Assembly: GCA_023205875.1 (NCBI GenBank)
Contig: CP060756.1
Coordinates: 310,001-374,000 of the forward strand
Source of the DNA: Chloropicon primus
Lineage: Eukaryota > Chlorophyta > Chloropicophyceae > Chloropicales > Chloropicaceae
Length of the DNA: 64,000 nt
Reading direction: 5' to 3'
Part shown: positions 18,703 through 27,883 of the stretch, piece after piece
How positions within the stretch are numbered: position 1 is the stretch's first letter
Layout: each line of letters begins with the position of its first letter
Made by a program: the position numbers and the translations under genes
Notes under the pieces: generated by a model
The model's input: only the letters and a program-made list of their open reading frames with translations
Databases searched by the model: none
What the model was told of the DNA's origin: nothing

Positions 18703-19371
18703 CTACTTGAGTGTCATCGTGACGTGCTTGTAGTCCAGCACCTGGATCCCCCAGAACGCCGTGACCGAGAGGAGGGCCAAGGACTGGAAAGTCATCGCCA
18801 GCACTCTGCTCCACATGCCTTTGTCCCCTTCCTCTTGGGTGACGAATCCCAGAACGAGGAAGCAGAGAGAAAGCATCATGGAAGGAAAGGCAACTGGCCA
18901 AAGAACAAGGGAATACGACAGCCTCTCGAGTTTGGTGCAGATGTGGTCGCTGGTGAGGTACATCCCGGAGATTCCCATGTACAGCAAGAGGTTCATGCTG
19001 ACGCTCGTGATCAAAAAGTTGTAGGTGCTTGGCTCGGCCTTGCCCTGCTGCACGGCCACCCAGCCCACGACCAGCGTCACTTGGAGCAGACCCATGAAGA
19101 TCATGTAAACGAATACCACCATCATGGTGAAGACGAGGTAGAACAAGGGCGTTATCGCTGACATGAGCAGAAGGTTCACGATAGACTCCTTCCCGTCGCC
19201 CTCGTGGTCGTCGTCCGAGCTGTTCCGGATGTCTTCCAGGTCTTGGAAGTCATCGCTGAGGCGGGGGTCGACCTGGTTCGGCAAGCAAATCTCGACGATA
19301 ATTTGTTCCTCCCTCGATCCCCTGCGAGACGACGTGCCCAAGGGGCTAGGTATGACAGGCATTGCCGCCAT
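18703..19371 (-). CDS. Four-transmembrane protein of unknown family
   Basis: 222 residues, one exon. An acidic N-terminal part (about 1-65, with LSDDFQDLEDIRNSSDDD) precedes four hydrophobic segments: about 66-93, 97-107 extended through 112-133, 150-172, and 192-212. The loops are short. I do not recognise the family. The downstream TTACA supports the 3' end. Confidence 0.75.
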   Translation of the reverse strand: MAAMPVIPSPLGTSSRRGSREEQIIVEICLPNQVDPRLSDDFQDLEDIRNSSDDDHEGDGKESIVNLLLMSAITPLFYLVFTMMVVFVYMIFMGLLQVTLVVGWVAVQQGKAEPSTYNFLITSVSMNLLLYMGISGMYLTSDHICTKLERLSYSLVLWPVAFPSMMLSLCFLVLGFVTQEEGDKGMWSRVLAMTFQSLALLSVTAFWGIQVLDYKHVTMTLK

Positions 19372-19617
19372 CCTTTCCCGTCTCCGGTCTCACCGCGAGT
19401 CCCCCTCGGTCCCACGACGTCTCCAGAGCTCTAGCAGGGAGACCTAGTGACGCACCGGCGTATCCACGTGTTCATACTCTTTCTCGTGTTCGCTTTCTGA
19501 CATACCATGCCTTCCGAGCCGTCCTCCTCAAGGTTCGTTACGCATCCTCCTCACCCTATTGTGTGTATGGTGCCCAAGCCCTCCAAAATCAACCTTCCAA
19601 CCAAACACACCTTCGGC

Positions 19618-20003
19618 CTCCTTTCCCCTCCACGGCGGTCTCTTTGGCCTTCAACTTTGGCTTGGCCTTTGGCTTCAGATATCGTACCCTGACCTTTGCC
19701 TTACGTTGTGCCCTTGCCCCTCTCCCCTTGCCCTTCCTCTGCCCCTCTTGCCTCCTTCCCCTTGGCCTCCTGGCACCTTTGATCTCCTTTCCCCTCCACG
19801 GCGGTCTCTTTGGCCTTCAACTTTGGCTTGGCCTTTGGCTTCAGATATCGTACCCTGACCTTTGCCTTACGTTGTGCCCTTGCCCCTCTCCCCTTGCCCT
19901 TCCTCTGCCCCTCTTGCCTCCTTCCCCTTGGCCTCCTGGCACCTTTGATCTCCTTTCCCCTCCACGGCGGTCTCTTTGGCCTTCAACTTTGGCTTGGCCT
20001 TTG
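19618..20003. repeat. 166-bp tandem repeat, about 2.3 copies
   Basis: Copies begin at 19618, 19784 and 19950 (CTCCTTTCCCCTCCACGG). They are almost identical over 166 bp, and the third stops within TTGGCCTTTG at about 20003. Because 166 is not a multiple of three, the open frames that run through it shift from copy to copy, so I do not call it coding. The array is strongly pyrimidine-rich on the + strand. Confidence 0.9.
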
Positions 20004-20090
20004 CAGGGAGGAGCCTATTGCGTTCTTTGGCGGAGGAGACGCGTCGCAAGAGGAGGAAGGGGGGAGAGTGAGGGAAACAGGCGAAAGCGT

Positions 20091-20118
20091 CGTCTCGTGC
20101 TGTTTCGAACGAGGTGTC
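20091..20118 (+). promoter_or_regulatory. Weak reverse-oriented match to the composite upstream motif (SWIB-Myb gene)
   Basis: CGTCTCGTGCTGTTTCGAAC then GAGGTGTC resembles the motif read in the gene direction (CGTCTCnnGAnCTTTC). It lies about 135 bp upstream of the ATG at 20235. Similarity only. Confidence 0.3.
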
Positions 20119-20234
20119 GCTCGAAGGAAACGACCCGGTGGTGAGGATTTGAGGACGCGGAGAGAGGTTGAGAGGGGGGAGGAGCAAGTTGGCCTGCCCA
20201 ACACTGCTCACGGGAGAGAGAGGGTGTTGGCAGC

Positions 20235-21593
20235 ATGTCCAAGAAGAAGAGGGGCAAGGAGAGGCAGGAGGAGAGGGAGAGGGGACTGGACGACCCAGCG
20301 TCGAATCCAGAAGCTTCTGGGGGCAGCGATAACGACGTCGAGGTCGAGGTCCATTCGTCGCCAGGGAGGAGCGAAGCAGCAGGGGGTGAGGGCGACGAAG
20401 CTGCCACAGTGGATGAGGGCGGGTACATCGTTTACAAAGTTTCGAAGCCGCTTCGAAAAGTAATTGGCAAGAAGAAGTGCACTCGCAAGAAAGCGTGCGC
20501 CCTGGTGTGGAAATACGTCCTGAAGAACAACCTGCTTCACGATGGGAAGGTGAAGCAGGACAGGCTGCTGGACAAGGTCTTCAACGGCCACCAAGTGGTC
20601 AGGAGTGGCTTGCACACGGTAGTCCGGCCCCACCTCTCCGTTAGCCGTTCGTCCGGCTCGGGTGGGCAAGACCACGCGGCTCTTCCAGTCTCCGCGCAGG
20701 AGGAGACCTGGCAGGAGAACAAGGACAGAAACTCCGGAAAGAGGAGTGGTCCCTTCAGCGTCCAGGAAGACGAGATCATCCGCAACAAGGTGAGGGAGGT
20801 GGCCCTGGCGCAGAACCTGAGCATGACGGACTTCTCCTGGATCTTTGCACCGAAGAAATCGGGGTACAAGAAAAGGAACGGACTTTGGTCTCAGATCGCG
20901 CGGTGTCTGCCGGAGAGGACCTTTAGGTCCGTCTACGACCACGGCAAGAGGCTCTTCAACGTGTCTCACGGCTGCAGCGGGGAAATGGGGATGTGGAGCA
21001 AGGAGGACCAGGACGAGCTGAAGAAAGCCGTAGAGAGGTACGGTAGCCACAAGTGGAAGTGGAAGAAAATTTCGAACGTCGTGGGGCGTCCCCAGGAGGC
21101 CTGCAGGCAGCACTGGAACAAAGTGCTGTCTGTCAAGAAAAAGAGGGTGAAGTGGACGGACGAGGAGGAAAGGAAGCTCAAAGAGATCGTGGGGAAGTTT
21201 CTCGCGGACAGGGCCAGGTCGGAAATCGAGTCGCAGCCGGCCAGAAGGAGGCAGAAGGAGGACATCCCTTGGAAGAAGATTGCCCTCGATCACAACTGCG
21301 AAAGAACGGGGCACCAGTGCATGCAAAAGTGGTACGGGAAGCTGAGGCCTTCCATGGTGACGGTCGGGGAGTGGGGTAACGGGCAGGACAAGGTCCTGCT
21401 CAACAAACTCACGGCCTACAAGGGGAAGTCGGACTGGGAGGTCGATTGGGAGACCATAGTTCCCGGGAGGAACGCCATCCAGGCGAAAAAAAGGTGGAAT
21501 TTGATGCGTGAGACTATTCCTGACTATCGGGATAGATCCTTCACAGAGTGCATCGAGTTCCTGCGGGAAAAGTTCGCCAAGCACCTTTCATAG
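20235..21593 (+). CDS. SWIB-domain and Myb-domain fusion protein
   Basis: 452 residues, one exon. A Ser/Glu-rich start is followed by a SWIB/MDM2-type domain (about 66-140: VSKPLRKVIGKKKCTRKKA, ALVWKYVLKNNLL, VKQDRLLDKVF). The C-terminal half (about 245-430) has repeated Myb/SANT-like units, for example GMWSKEDQDELKKAVERYG with RPQEACRQHWNKVL, and VKWTDEEERKLKEIVGKF with RTGHQCMQKWYGKL. This Myb arrangement is like the REB1/TTF1 class of rDNA-binding proteins. SWIB joined to Myb repeats is not an arrangement I know as common. Probably nuclear; chromatin or RNA polymerase I regulation is inference. Confidence 0.85.
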   Translation: MSKKKRGKERQEERERGLDDPASNPEASGGSDNDVEVEVHSSPGRSEAAGGEGDEAATVDEGGYIVYKVSKPLRKVIGKKKCTRKKACALVWKYVLKNNLLHDGKVKQDRLLDKVFNGHQVVRSGLHTVVRPHLSVSRSSGSGGQDHAALPVSAQEETWQENKDRNSGKRSGPFSVQEDEIIRNKVREVALAQNLSMTDFSWIFAPKKSGYKKRNGLWSQIARCLPERTFRSVYDHGKRLFNVSHGCSGEMGMWSKEDQDELKKAVERYGSHKWKWKKISNVVGRPQEACRQHWNKVLSVKKKRVKWTDEEERKLKEIVGKFLADRARSEIESQPARRRQKEDIPWKKIALDHNCERTGHQCMQKWYGKLRPSMVTVGEWGNGQDKVLLNKLTAYKGKSDWEVDWETIVPGRNAIQAKKRWNLMRETIPDYRDRSFTECIEFLREKFAKHLS

Positions 21594-21893
21594 TTTCATC
21601 CATTCTCGTAGTGATTCTATTCCATCAGTTCATCACCATCGCCACTTGGCAATGGCCTCCTCTTCGAACCCTCCTTCGTCGCCGCATTGCCCAGCCCGAG
21701 TCGAATACAAGCCGAGTCCTCCCTCCTCTTCGTCCCCGTCCCCTCGCCCAAGACTCGCCCGCTTCCGGCCTCGCCCCCTCGCTCCACCTTCCTCGCCGCC
21801 TTTCGTCCACCCTCCTCTTTCCCGTTCCCGCCACATCCATATTTTCTCGAGCTGTCGCTCGAGGGGGCGCGTGGCTTGTCGAGCCGCGTCACC

Positions 21894-22379
21894 ATGGGGA
21901 CGCCCTCGTCGGCGGAGCTGAGCCTCTCTCAGACGGCGCTTGCAGCGGCCAAGGTGCTCGTGGGACCCCTGGCGAGGCGCGTGAGCGACAAGGTTGGTCA
22001 AGGCACCAGGAGGACGTCCTCCGGTGGGTTCGCCGTGGACCTGGTCGAGGGGTCCTTCTCGTTCACTCGGGCATGGATACAAGGCGTGGTGGTGTCGTCC
22101 AACTCGGGAGTCGTCTCCTTCGTGGTCGACGACGGCACAGGGGCGTTGACGGTCGATGCGAGGGCCGTGGCGAAGCAGCTGTTGAGGAAGAAGGTGAAGT
22201 TCTCGCCACCGAGGGAGGGGTCCTACGTTCAAGTCATCGGTGCAGTCGTTCCGCCTGGAGAGAGTGTCGAGAAGCTTACGCTCAAAGCGCACAAGGTCAT
22301 CGCGGTCGATGACCCGAATCGGGAAGCGCTGTGGCATGCGGAAACTCTGCAGTTGTATCGGGAAGTGTACTCGGTTTGA
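21894..22379 (+). CDS. RMI2: RecQ-mediated genome instability protein 2-like OB-fold protein
   Basis: 161 residues from the ATG at 21894; the frame is open further upstream but that part is low-complexity. The OB-fold core fits RMI2: RAWIQGVVVSSNSG, VVDDGTGALTVDAR, GSYVQVIGAVVP, then DDPNREALWHAETLQLYREV, which corresponds to the C-terminal helix of human RMI2 (NPIHESMWELEVEDLH). RMI2 with RMI1 supports the BLM-TOP3 dissolvasome. The first 45 residues are Ala/Ser-rich and variable. Confidence 0.85.
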   Translation: MGTPSSAELSLSQTALAAAKVLVGPLARRVSDKVGQGTRRTSSGGFAVDLVEGSFSFTRAWIQGVVVSSNSGVVSFVVDDGTGALTVDARAVAKQLLRKKVKFSPPREGSYVQVIGAVVPPGESVEKLTLKAHKVIAVDDPNREALWHAETLQLYREVYSV

Positions 22380-22484
22380 AGACCGCGTTTGTTTGGGAAC
22401 GTTTGCAGTAAATCAAACTGTCCATCAAATTAATTACTCGCTCTAACTTTGATTGACTCGTCAAGCAGGAAGTGACTGACGGCC

Positions 22485-24158
22485 TCACGACAGCGGAGGC
22501 ACTTCCTTTGGGATCGGTCCCTCATCGTAAATGATCTCCCTGTGGCAGGACCAGACCGCCTGGATGGCTTCTATCGTGCCGATTCCAGCGGCCCTCGGGT
22601 CTCCTGCCGGTCCGAACCAGTGGTTCTGGGGAGCCCCGGTTGTCCTCGCCCTCAGCCCCGCGTAAGTCGTCCCGTTCACGGTGTTGGCGAGAACCTTCTG
22701 CCTGAACAGGACGTCGTTCGAGACCAAAGCGGCGGTCAGGTGGGCGTTCATCCTCTCGCAAGCTTCCAGGACAAGGTCCAACTCCGAGTCCGAGTACTCG
22801 GTCACGATCTGGAACGGTCCGAAAATCTCCTTGGTCACCAGCTCGAAGGACGCCTCGTTCCTCAGCATGGTCTTGATCGGGACGTGGATGGCCGTGGGCT
22901 CGTACGCCCCGTAGCAACCTGGAATGTCGTGGCCCTCCAGAGGCTTTCCGCCGAAGAGAAGCTGGGCGCCGTCCAAGGCCAGCACGTCCTTGATGTGCTG
23001 GCCGATCTGCTCGTTGTTCACGGACAGCACGGGGCCGATCGTGAGGTCGGCGAGCTTCCTCTTGGACGCCCTCTCCTTGATCAGTTCCAGGAACTCTGTG
23101 TTCTCCTCCCAATTCTCGTGCATGAAAAGGATGCTCTGCGCGGAGCACTTCTGTCCAGAGAACGCGAACGCGTCCTGGTCAGCCTTCGCGGCGATGTACT
23201 TGATGTCCTCCCACTTTTGGGGGACGTCGGGCCCAAGGATCTTCCAGTCGAACCCGGCGTCCTCCAGCTTGATCTTGCCGTTCAAATCCTTGGCAAGGAG
23301 TTCCGCGACCCGGGAGCTTCCCGTGAAGAGCGTGTTCCTCGGGTCCGACCGCATCAGAAGCTCGTGCATGGTCTCCCCGTCGCAATTGATGAAGCAAAGG
23401 TCGCCCAGCGGCATGCCGCAGTGGTTCAGGAGCTTGAGAAACTCGGCCATCACCACCGAGACTTTGGTGTCCACCTTCAGCACGGGCTTGTTCCCCATGA
23501 AAAGGGCTCCCATGAGCTGGAGGGCCGGGATCTCCAAGGGGAAGTTGAAGGGGGTGATGAGGGCGACTTTGCCGAAGGGCCACCGCATCCCCTCGGTTCT
23601 CTGGCCGGCGTAGTCCCCGGGGGCGACGAAAGACTTGCAGAGAAAGCGAACGTTGTCGCCGCAAAAGTTCTCGAAAAACTTTCTCGTCACCTGAACCTCC
23701 CCCAGGGCCTGGGCCCTGCTCTTCGGGGCGACCCTGATGATCAAATCGGTGAAGTACGCCTCGACCTCGGGGTTGTTCAGGGCCTCCGCGACCCTGGAGC
23801 AAACGTTCCCGTACAGCAGGTACCTCTCCGGCCTCTTCAAAGGATTGTGCAGGCCGCTCTTCGGGCAAGCGTCCAGGCAGGACACGTACCTGTGCAAGCT
23901 CTCCGAACCAACCTCGTTGACCTTGGCCATGACTTGGCCGTTCATCGGATCGACAACCTCGACGTACGCTTCGTCTCCAGCGCTTGCATGTCCGGTGACC
24001 TCCACCCATTCCCCTCCCACCACGTTCAGCACCTTGCCGAGCTCCTGCTTGGAGGGATCACAGCCCGCCCAAGACAACACTCCTGACGAGGAGAACATCC
24101 TCGCCACACCTCCCCTCGAGGAGCTCAACCCGAGCACCCTTCCACCCAAGCGAAGCAT
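22485..24158 (-). CDS. P5CDH: Delta-1-pyrroline-5-carboxylate dehydrogenase (ALDH12 type), mitochondrial
   Basis: Oxidises P5C/glutamate semialdehyde to glutamate in proline breakdown. 557 residues from the ATG at 24158, one exon. The N-terminus looks like a mitochondrial presequence (Arg/Ser-rich, MLRLGGRVLGLSSSRGG). ALDH core motifs: TPFNFPLEIPALQLMGALF, GNKPVLK, LFTGSSRVAE, the catalytic Cys in FSGQKCSAQS (about residue 338) and EIFGPFQIVTEY. The sequence is of the plant ALDH12 type, not the ALDH4 type of animals. Confidence 0.94.
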   Translation of the reverse strand: MLRLGGRVLGLSSSRGGVARMFSSSGVLSWAGCDPSKQELGKVLNVVGGEWVEVTGHASAGDEAYVEVVDPMNGQVMAKVNEVGSESLHRYVSCLDACPKSGLHNPLKRPERYLLYGNVCSRVAEALNNPEVEAYFTDLIIRVAPKSRAQALGEVQVTRKFFENFCGDNVRFLCKSFVAPGDYAGQRTEGMRWPFGKVALITPFNFPLEIPALQLMGALFMGNKPVLKVDTKVSVVMAEFLKLLNHCGMPLGDLCFINCDGETMHELLMRSDPRNTLFTGSSRVAELLAKDLNGKIKLEDAGFDWKILGPDVPQKWEDIKYIAAKADQDAFAFSGQKCSAQSILFMHENWEENTEFLELIKERASKRKLADLTIGPVLSVNNEQIGQHIKDVLALDGAQLLFGGKPLEGHDIPGCYGAYEPTAIHVPIKTMLRNEASFELVTKEIFGPFQIVTEYSDSELDLVLEACERMNAHLTAALVSNDVLFRQKVLANTVNGTTYAGLRARTTGAPQNHWFGPAGDPRAAGIGTIEAIQAVWSCHREIIYDEGPIPKEVPPLS

Positions 24159-24398
24159 CCTTCCAGACCACGACCTACGGTAATCAACCAACTCAATCAC
24201 AAACCAACCAACCAATCAATCAATCAATCAATGCTCCACCTCTCGACGACTCGATGCAATCAAACAACACAACACAACACAACACAACACGAGCCGCTGC
24301 CACCTTCTGAACCGACCGAAGGAATGGATTCGAACCCCGTGACGACGAATGAAACCGGTCGACCGCGAGCCGATTGATTGTGAGACACCGTCGTCGTC

Positions 24399-24431
<33 letters not shown>

Positions 24432-24625
24432 CTCGTCACGAGGCTTGTGAGGAGTGCAAACTTTGCTTTGGAGGAAGAGGAAGAGGAAGAGGAAGAGGAA
24501 GAGGTTGAACCCGTACCTGGCAAGGTCTCGCGTCGGGAAAGAGCGTCGGGACCGGTGGAGCGTCTCGTGGCCTTGCCCTCGACCCACGTCATTGACCTTT
24601 CGACGGATTGCTTCGTTCGGAAAGG

Positions 24626-24661
<36 letters not shown>

Positions 24662-24938
24662 TTGTCCTGCTTGGTGGTGGTGCTGGTGGTGCTGGTGGTG
24701 GTGGTCGAGAGAGAGGGAGGTGGCGAGGAGGAGGGGGGGGTCTCTGCCCAGGGCGTGTGATCGGTGCGTTTTCTCCTGAGGAGTGGAACGTTTCGTTACG
24801 GAGGGCAAGCGGGAAACGACTTGTTGCAGACCTTGGTTCTCGTGATCTCAGCAAGGTGCAGACTTTGTTGGGCCTCCCTCTGTGTGTGTGTGCGCGCGTG
24901 CGTGTGCATGGCTCAAGCGTGACAGCGCATCGACGACA
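24159..24938. other. Divergent promoter region rich in simple repeats
   Basis: Contains AATC units (24212-24232), ACAAC units (24258-24290), a GTC trinucleotide run (24389-24438), AGGAAG units (24471-24506), a GA run (24629-24658), a TGGTGG/GCTGG run (24671-24703) and a GT/GC run near 24883-24905. A weak reverse match to the composite motif (GGAACGTTTCGTTACGGAGG) ends at about 24803. No gene seen. Confidence 0.6.
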
Positions 24939-26171
24939 ATGTATGGCAAGGGCGGGAGTGGCGGCAATCGAGGAGGGCCTGGAGGAGGCGGTGGCTATCC
25001 AGCAGGTGCTCCCCCGGACCAGTACTACCAGCAGTACTACCAGCAGTACGGGAACTACGCGTACGAGGGGCAGCAAGGGGTCGGCCCGAGCGGCCATCAC
25101 GCGGGGAACGGGGGGCAAGTTGGTCCTGCACCGACCTCGTCGTACTATCAGAACAGCTGGCAGTACGGCAGTCCTTACCCGCAGCACCAGCACCAGCAGG
25201 GGGTGTATGGCTCTCCCGGGCAACCCCATATTCCTTACCCAGGTCAGCCGCACATGCAGCCTCAGCAGTGGGCGCCGGGGCCGCATCCCTACAGCAACTG
25301 GGAGTACCACCCCGTTGCGCCGCAGCAGTACCCGCAGACAAATTACAGGCAAAGCCCGAAGAACTCCCGGGAGAAGGGGAAACAGGAGAAGGCGCCTTCG
25401 CGCCCCGCCGCCGTGACGGCGGCGGGAGGAAGCGGCAAGAAGGTCCAAGAGACTCTGGAGTGCAAGAACTGCCAAAAGGTGTTCAAACAGCCCTCTCAGC
25501 TGGCGGCTCACTTGTCGATGCATCAAGTCTGCGGTCACGACGGTTGCACCTTCTCCGCGATACCCAAGGTGCTGAAAGAGCACAGGGAGCAAGTGCACTT
25601 CAAGTCCCAGAACAAGTCGCCGTCGAAGAAGAAAGTGGTGTGCCTGGAGTCCGAGGAGGAGATCAAGGCCTACCTCGCGGAGAGGAGGGCGAATTATCCC
25701 TCGGGTGAGAACGTGAGGAAGAAGAGGGAGCTGGAGAACAAGAGAAAGGCCATAGGGCAGCTTGAGCCAGACAGCGCGAAGAGCAAGAGGATGAAGCGCC
25801 TCAAGGAAGTCCTGCAGACGCAAAAGAACATGGGGGTGGCAAAAATTGCGGGCACGGACAAGATAGGGAAGGTCCTGGTCTCAGAGAACAGCGGGGCCGA
25901 CCAAGTCGGGAAGGGTGGCAAGGAGGAGGTGTCCCTTGTTCCATACTCGCCGAGTGACAGCGAAGACGGCGAGGAAGCCAAGCAGAGGGGGAAGGGCCCT
26001 CCCAAGGCGAAGAAGAACCAAAACAGGAACCAGGGCAGACAGCACATCAAGAAGAAGGAGGTTTCGCTTGTTTCCAAGCTGCTGTCGAAAAGCATACGGA
26101 AGGAGAAGAGCCACATTTTGCAGTGTTTCCGATTCTTGGTCAAAACGAAGTTCAAGATGGCTTTTTCCTGA
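24939..26171 (+). CDS. NUFIP1: NUFIP1-like zinc finger protein (box C/D snoRNP assembly)
   Basis: 410 residues from the ATG at 24939, one exon. The N-terminal third is Gly/Tyr/Gln/Pro-rich and prion-like (DQYYQQYYQQYGNYAYEGQQ). A C2H2 finger follows (CKNCQKVFKQPSQLAAHLSMH, about residues 170-192) with a second Cys/His pair (CGHDGCTFSA, HREQVHF). The NUFIP signature is EIKAYLAERRANYPSGENV with following basic KKRELENKRKA (about 235-265). NUFIP works with R2TP in snoRNP assembly. A TGTAA lies 51 nt after the stop. Confidence 0.85.
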   Translation: MYGKGGSGGNRGGPGGGGGYPAGAPPDQYYQQYYQQYGNYAYEGQQGVGPSGHHAGNGGQVGPAPTSSYYQNSWQYGSPYPQHQHQQGVYGSPGQPHIPYPGQPHMQPQQWAPGPHPYSNWEYHPVAPQQYPQTNYRQSPKNSREKGKQEKAPSRPAAVTAAGGSGKKVQETLECKNCQKVFKQPSQLAAHLSMHQVCGHDGCTFSAIPKVLKEHREQVHFKSQNKSPSKKKVVCLESEEEIKAYLAERRANYPSGENVRKKRELENKRKAIGQLEPDSAKSKRMKRLKEVLQTQKNMGVAKIAGTDKIGKVLVSENSGADQVGKGGKEEVSLVPYSPSDSEDGEEAKQRGKGPPKAKKNQNRNQGRQHIKKKEVSLVSKLLSKSIRKEKSHILQCFRFLVKTKFKMAFS

Positions 26172-26455
26172 CCGCACCAGTGGTCCTTTCCTTCCTTCTA
26201 AACCTTCCACACCTTCCATCATGTAAGTCTATTCTTCCCTCCGGCTGTTTCAACTCATTCTCTTCTCAATTAAATACCCAAAGTCCAAAGTTGTTGTTGT
26301 TCCCAGCAGAAGAGAAGGAGCCCGAGAGTGAACGCGTCCAAAGGATCGCGCAGTGTACGACGCCGAGGGCGTTCTCAGCTTGCCGGGTTCGAAGGACCAA
26401 AGGGAGGGATAATGCCGGCTGTTGCCTATGTTCTCGCTACTGCACAGGAACTGCA

Positions 26456-27465
26456 ATGAGCTTGAGGCCTACAAAAAGGTTGGGGACGGGGAGTCTCGTC
26501 AAGGTAAGGACTCGTCTGGCTTGCTTGGCGACCTGAACAGGAGCAGAGGTCGTCCGATGGGTCGTCTCGGTATCGGTACTGACTCGTCTCATCACGTGCT
26601 TGCAATCTTTGCCGCGAAACATTGGTGGGGGGCAGACCTATGTGCACATTGACAAGGAGGAAGACGGTGTATCAGCTTACGTGTTTAAGCATCCACTTCC
26701 AAGCGACTTGAAATGTATATTGTGCGGGAAGCTGTTCGAGGTGAGTGGAGCAAGTGATGACGTGTTACGTTTGTGGTCCCAAAGATTCCATCTTTCCTTC
26801 CCTTGCCCCCTCTTCTCCCCCGCAGTCCAGGAGGGACGCTCGACAGGCCAGGCCAAGGCAGTCCAGTGCCAGCGAGACTAACGCAGAGACGCGTCGTTGC
26901 TCCTCGCACGCAGGACCCCGTGTTGAGTCCATCGGGGTACACGTACTGCTACAAGTGCATCAGGCGGAGGATCAAGAGGACGGGGACGTGTCCCATCACC
27001 GGGAGAAGCTTGACTGAGGAGCAGCTGGAGCCGAACGAGCTAGCGATAGCGTTGATCGATCAGATAGAGCTCTATCCAGCGAAAAGGTTGGGAAAGCATT
27101 GGGTGCCAATCACGGACAAGACGAAGAAGACGATAACCTTCGGCTTGAGGAGGCTGTACAAGAACACCTACCTGAAAGCGACCAAGGAGAAGGATGGTGA
27201 GGGGGACGAGGAGGGGTTCAGGGACCCCGCGGAGAACTACGACATCTACGAGCTCTTCACCTATCTCATCATCGTTTCTCTCTTGATTTACGGCGTGCTG
27301 AGGACAGAATTCCTCGGGAATCAGCTGCGGCAAGCGAGGGTGCCCTTGATGATCCTACTGTCCGTTCCAGGAGTCCTCCTCGTGCTTTACGTGATTATCG
27401 AGCAAGTTTACTCTGCGGTCGGTACCGAAGATTACTCGGACAGCGAGGAAGAAGGGGAAGGCTGA
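26456..27465 (+). CDS. U-box E3 ubiquitin ligase-like protein with two C-terminal membrane segments
   Basis: Three phase-0 exons: 26456-26503 (16 codons), 26636-26740 (35 codons) and 26914-27465 (183 codons plus stop), about 234 residues. The join at 26740/26914 makes a U-box: LKCILCGKLFE + DPVLSPSGYTYCYKCIRRRI, then CPITGRSL. The C-terminal third has two hydrophobic segments (LFTYLIIVSLLIYGVL and VPLMILLSVPGVLLVLYVII) before an acidic tail. It could be a membrane-bound E3 of an organelle; the target is unknown. The first exon is short and chosen by phase, so the start is less certain than the rest. Confidence 0.72.
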
Positions 27466-27883
27466 AAGCTGCGAGAATCGTTCTGGACCACGAGACAAGG
27501 ACGGCCTTGCCGTGACCCGTCACTTGCGTAAAAACCCTGTGTACATTCTATCTCTATACGCGCGCGACCTTCTTCGACAACAAGCCCCACCGAAACTTGC
27601 AGCAGCAGCACTCCCTCCAACAACTCGTCGAGAAAGAGACGAGAGCAAAAGCAAAAGGGAAATAGATAGAAAGATAGATAGATAGAGATAGAATGAAAGC
27701 GAACCCTGTGGAGGACAATGCCAATGCCTCCTCTCCATTCATCCATCGTCCATCCATCCATCTCCTCTTCTCCTCTTCTCCTCTCAGGCAGCAGCAGCAG
27801 CAGCAGCAACAGGCAGCAGTCCCTGGGAGATCCAGCGGCTGGAGGAAGCGAGAAGGAGACGGAGCGCGAGGCAAACATTCATC
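27466..27883. other. Intergenic region with short tandem motifs
   Basis: AGAT units (27665-27692), CCATC units (27738-27762), CTCTTCTC units and a GCA run (27786-27812) lie in the leader of UFC1. No gene seen. Confidence 0.5.

Noticed and set aside
19362-20144. A 260-codon + strand frame through the 166-bp repeat
   Set aside because: Frame depends on the repeat, the unit is not a multiple of three, and the translation is Leu/Pro/Cys low-complexity.
24320-24340. GGATTCGAACCCC resembling a tRNA T-arm on the minus strand
   Set aside because: The flanking bases do not pair to a T-stem, and no anticodon or acceptor stem can be drawn.
24389-24438. GTC run and other trinucleotide runs as CRISPR-like arrays
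   Set aside because: Simple trinucleotide repeats without spacers.
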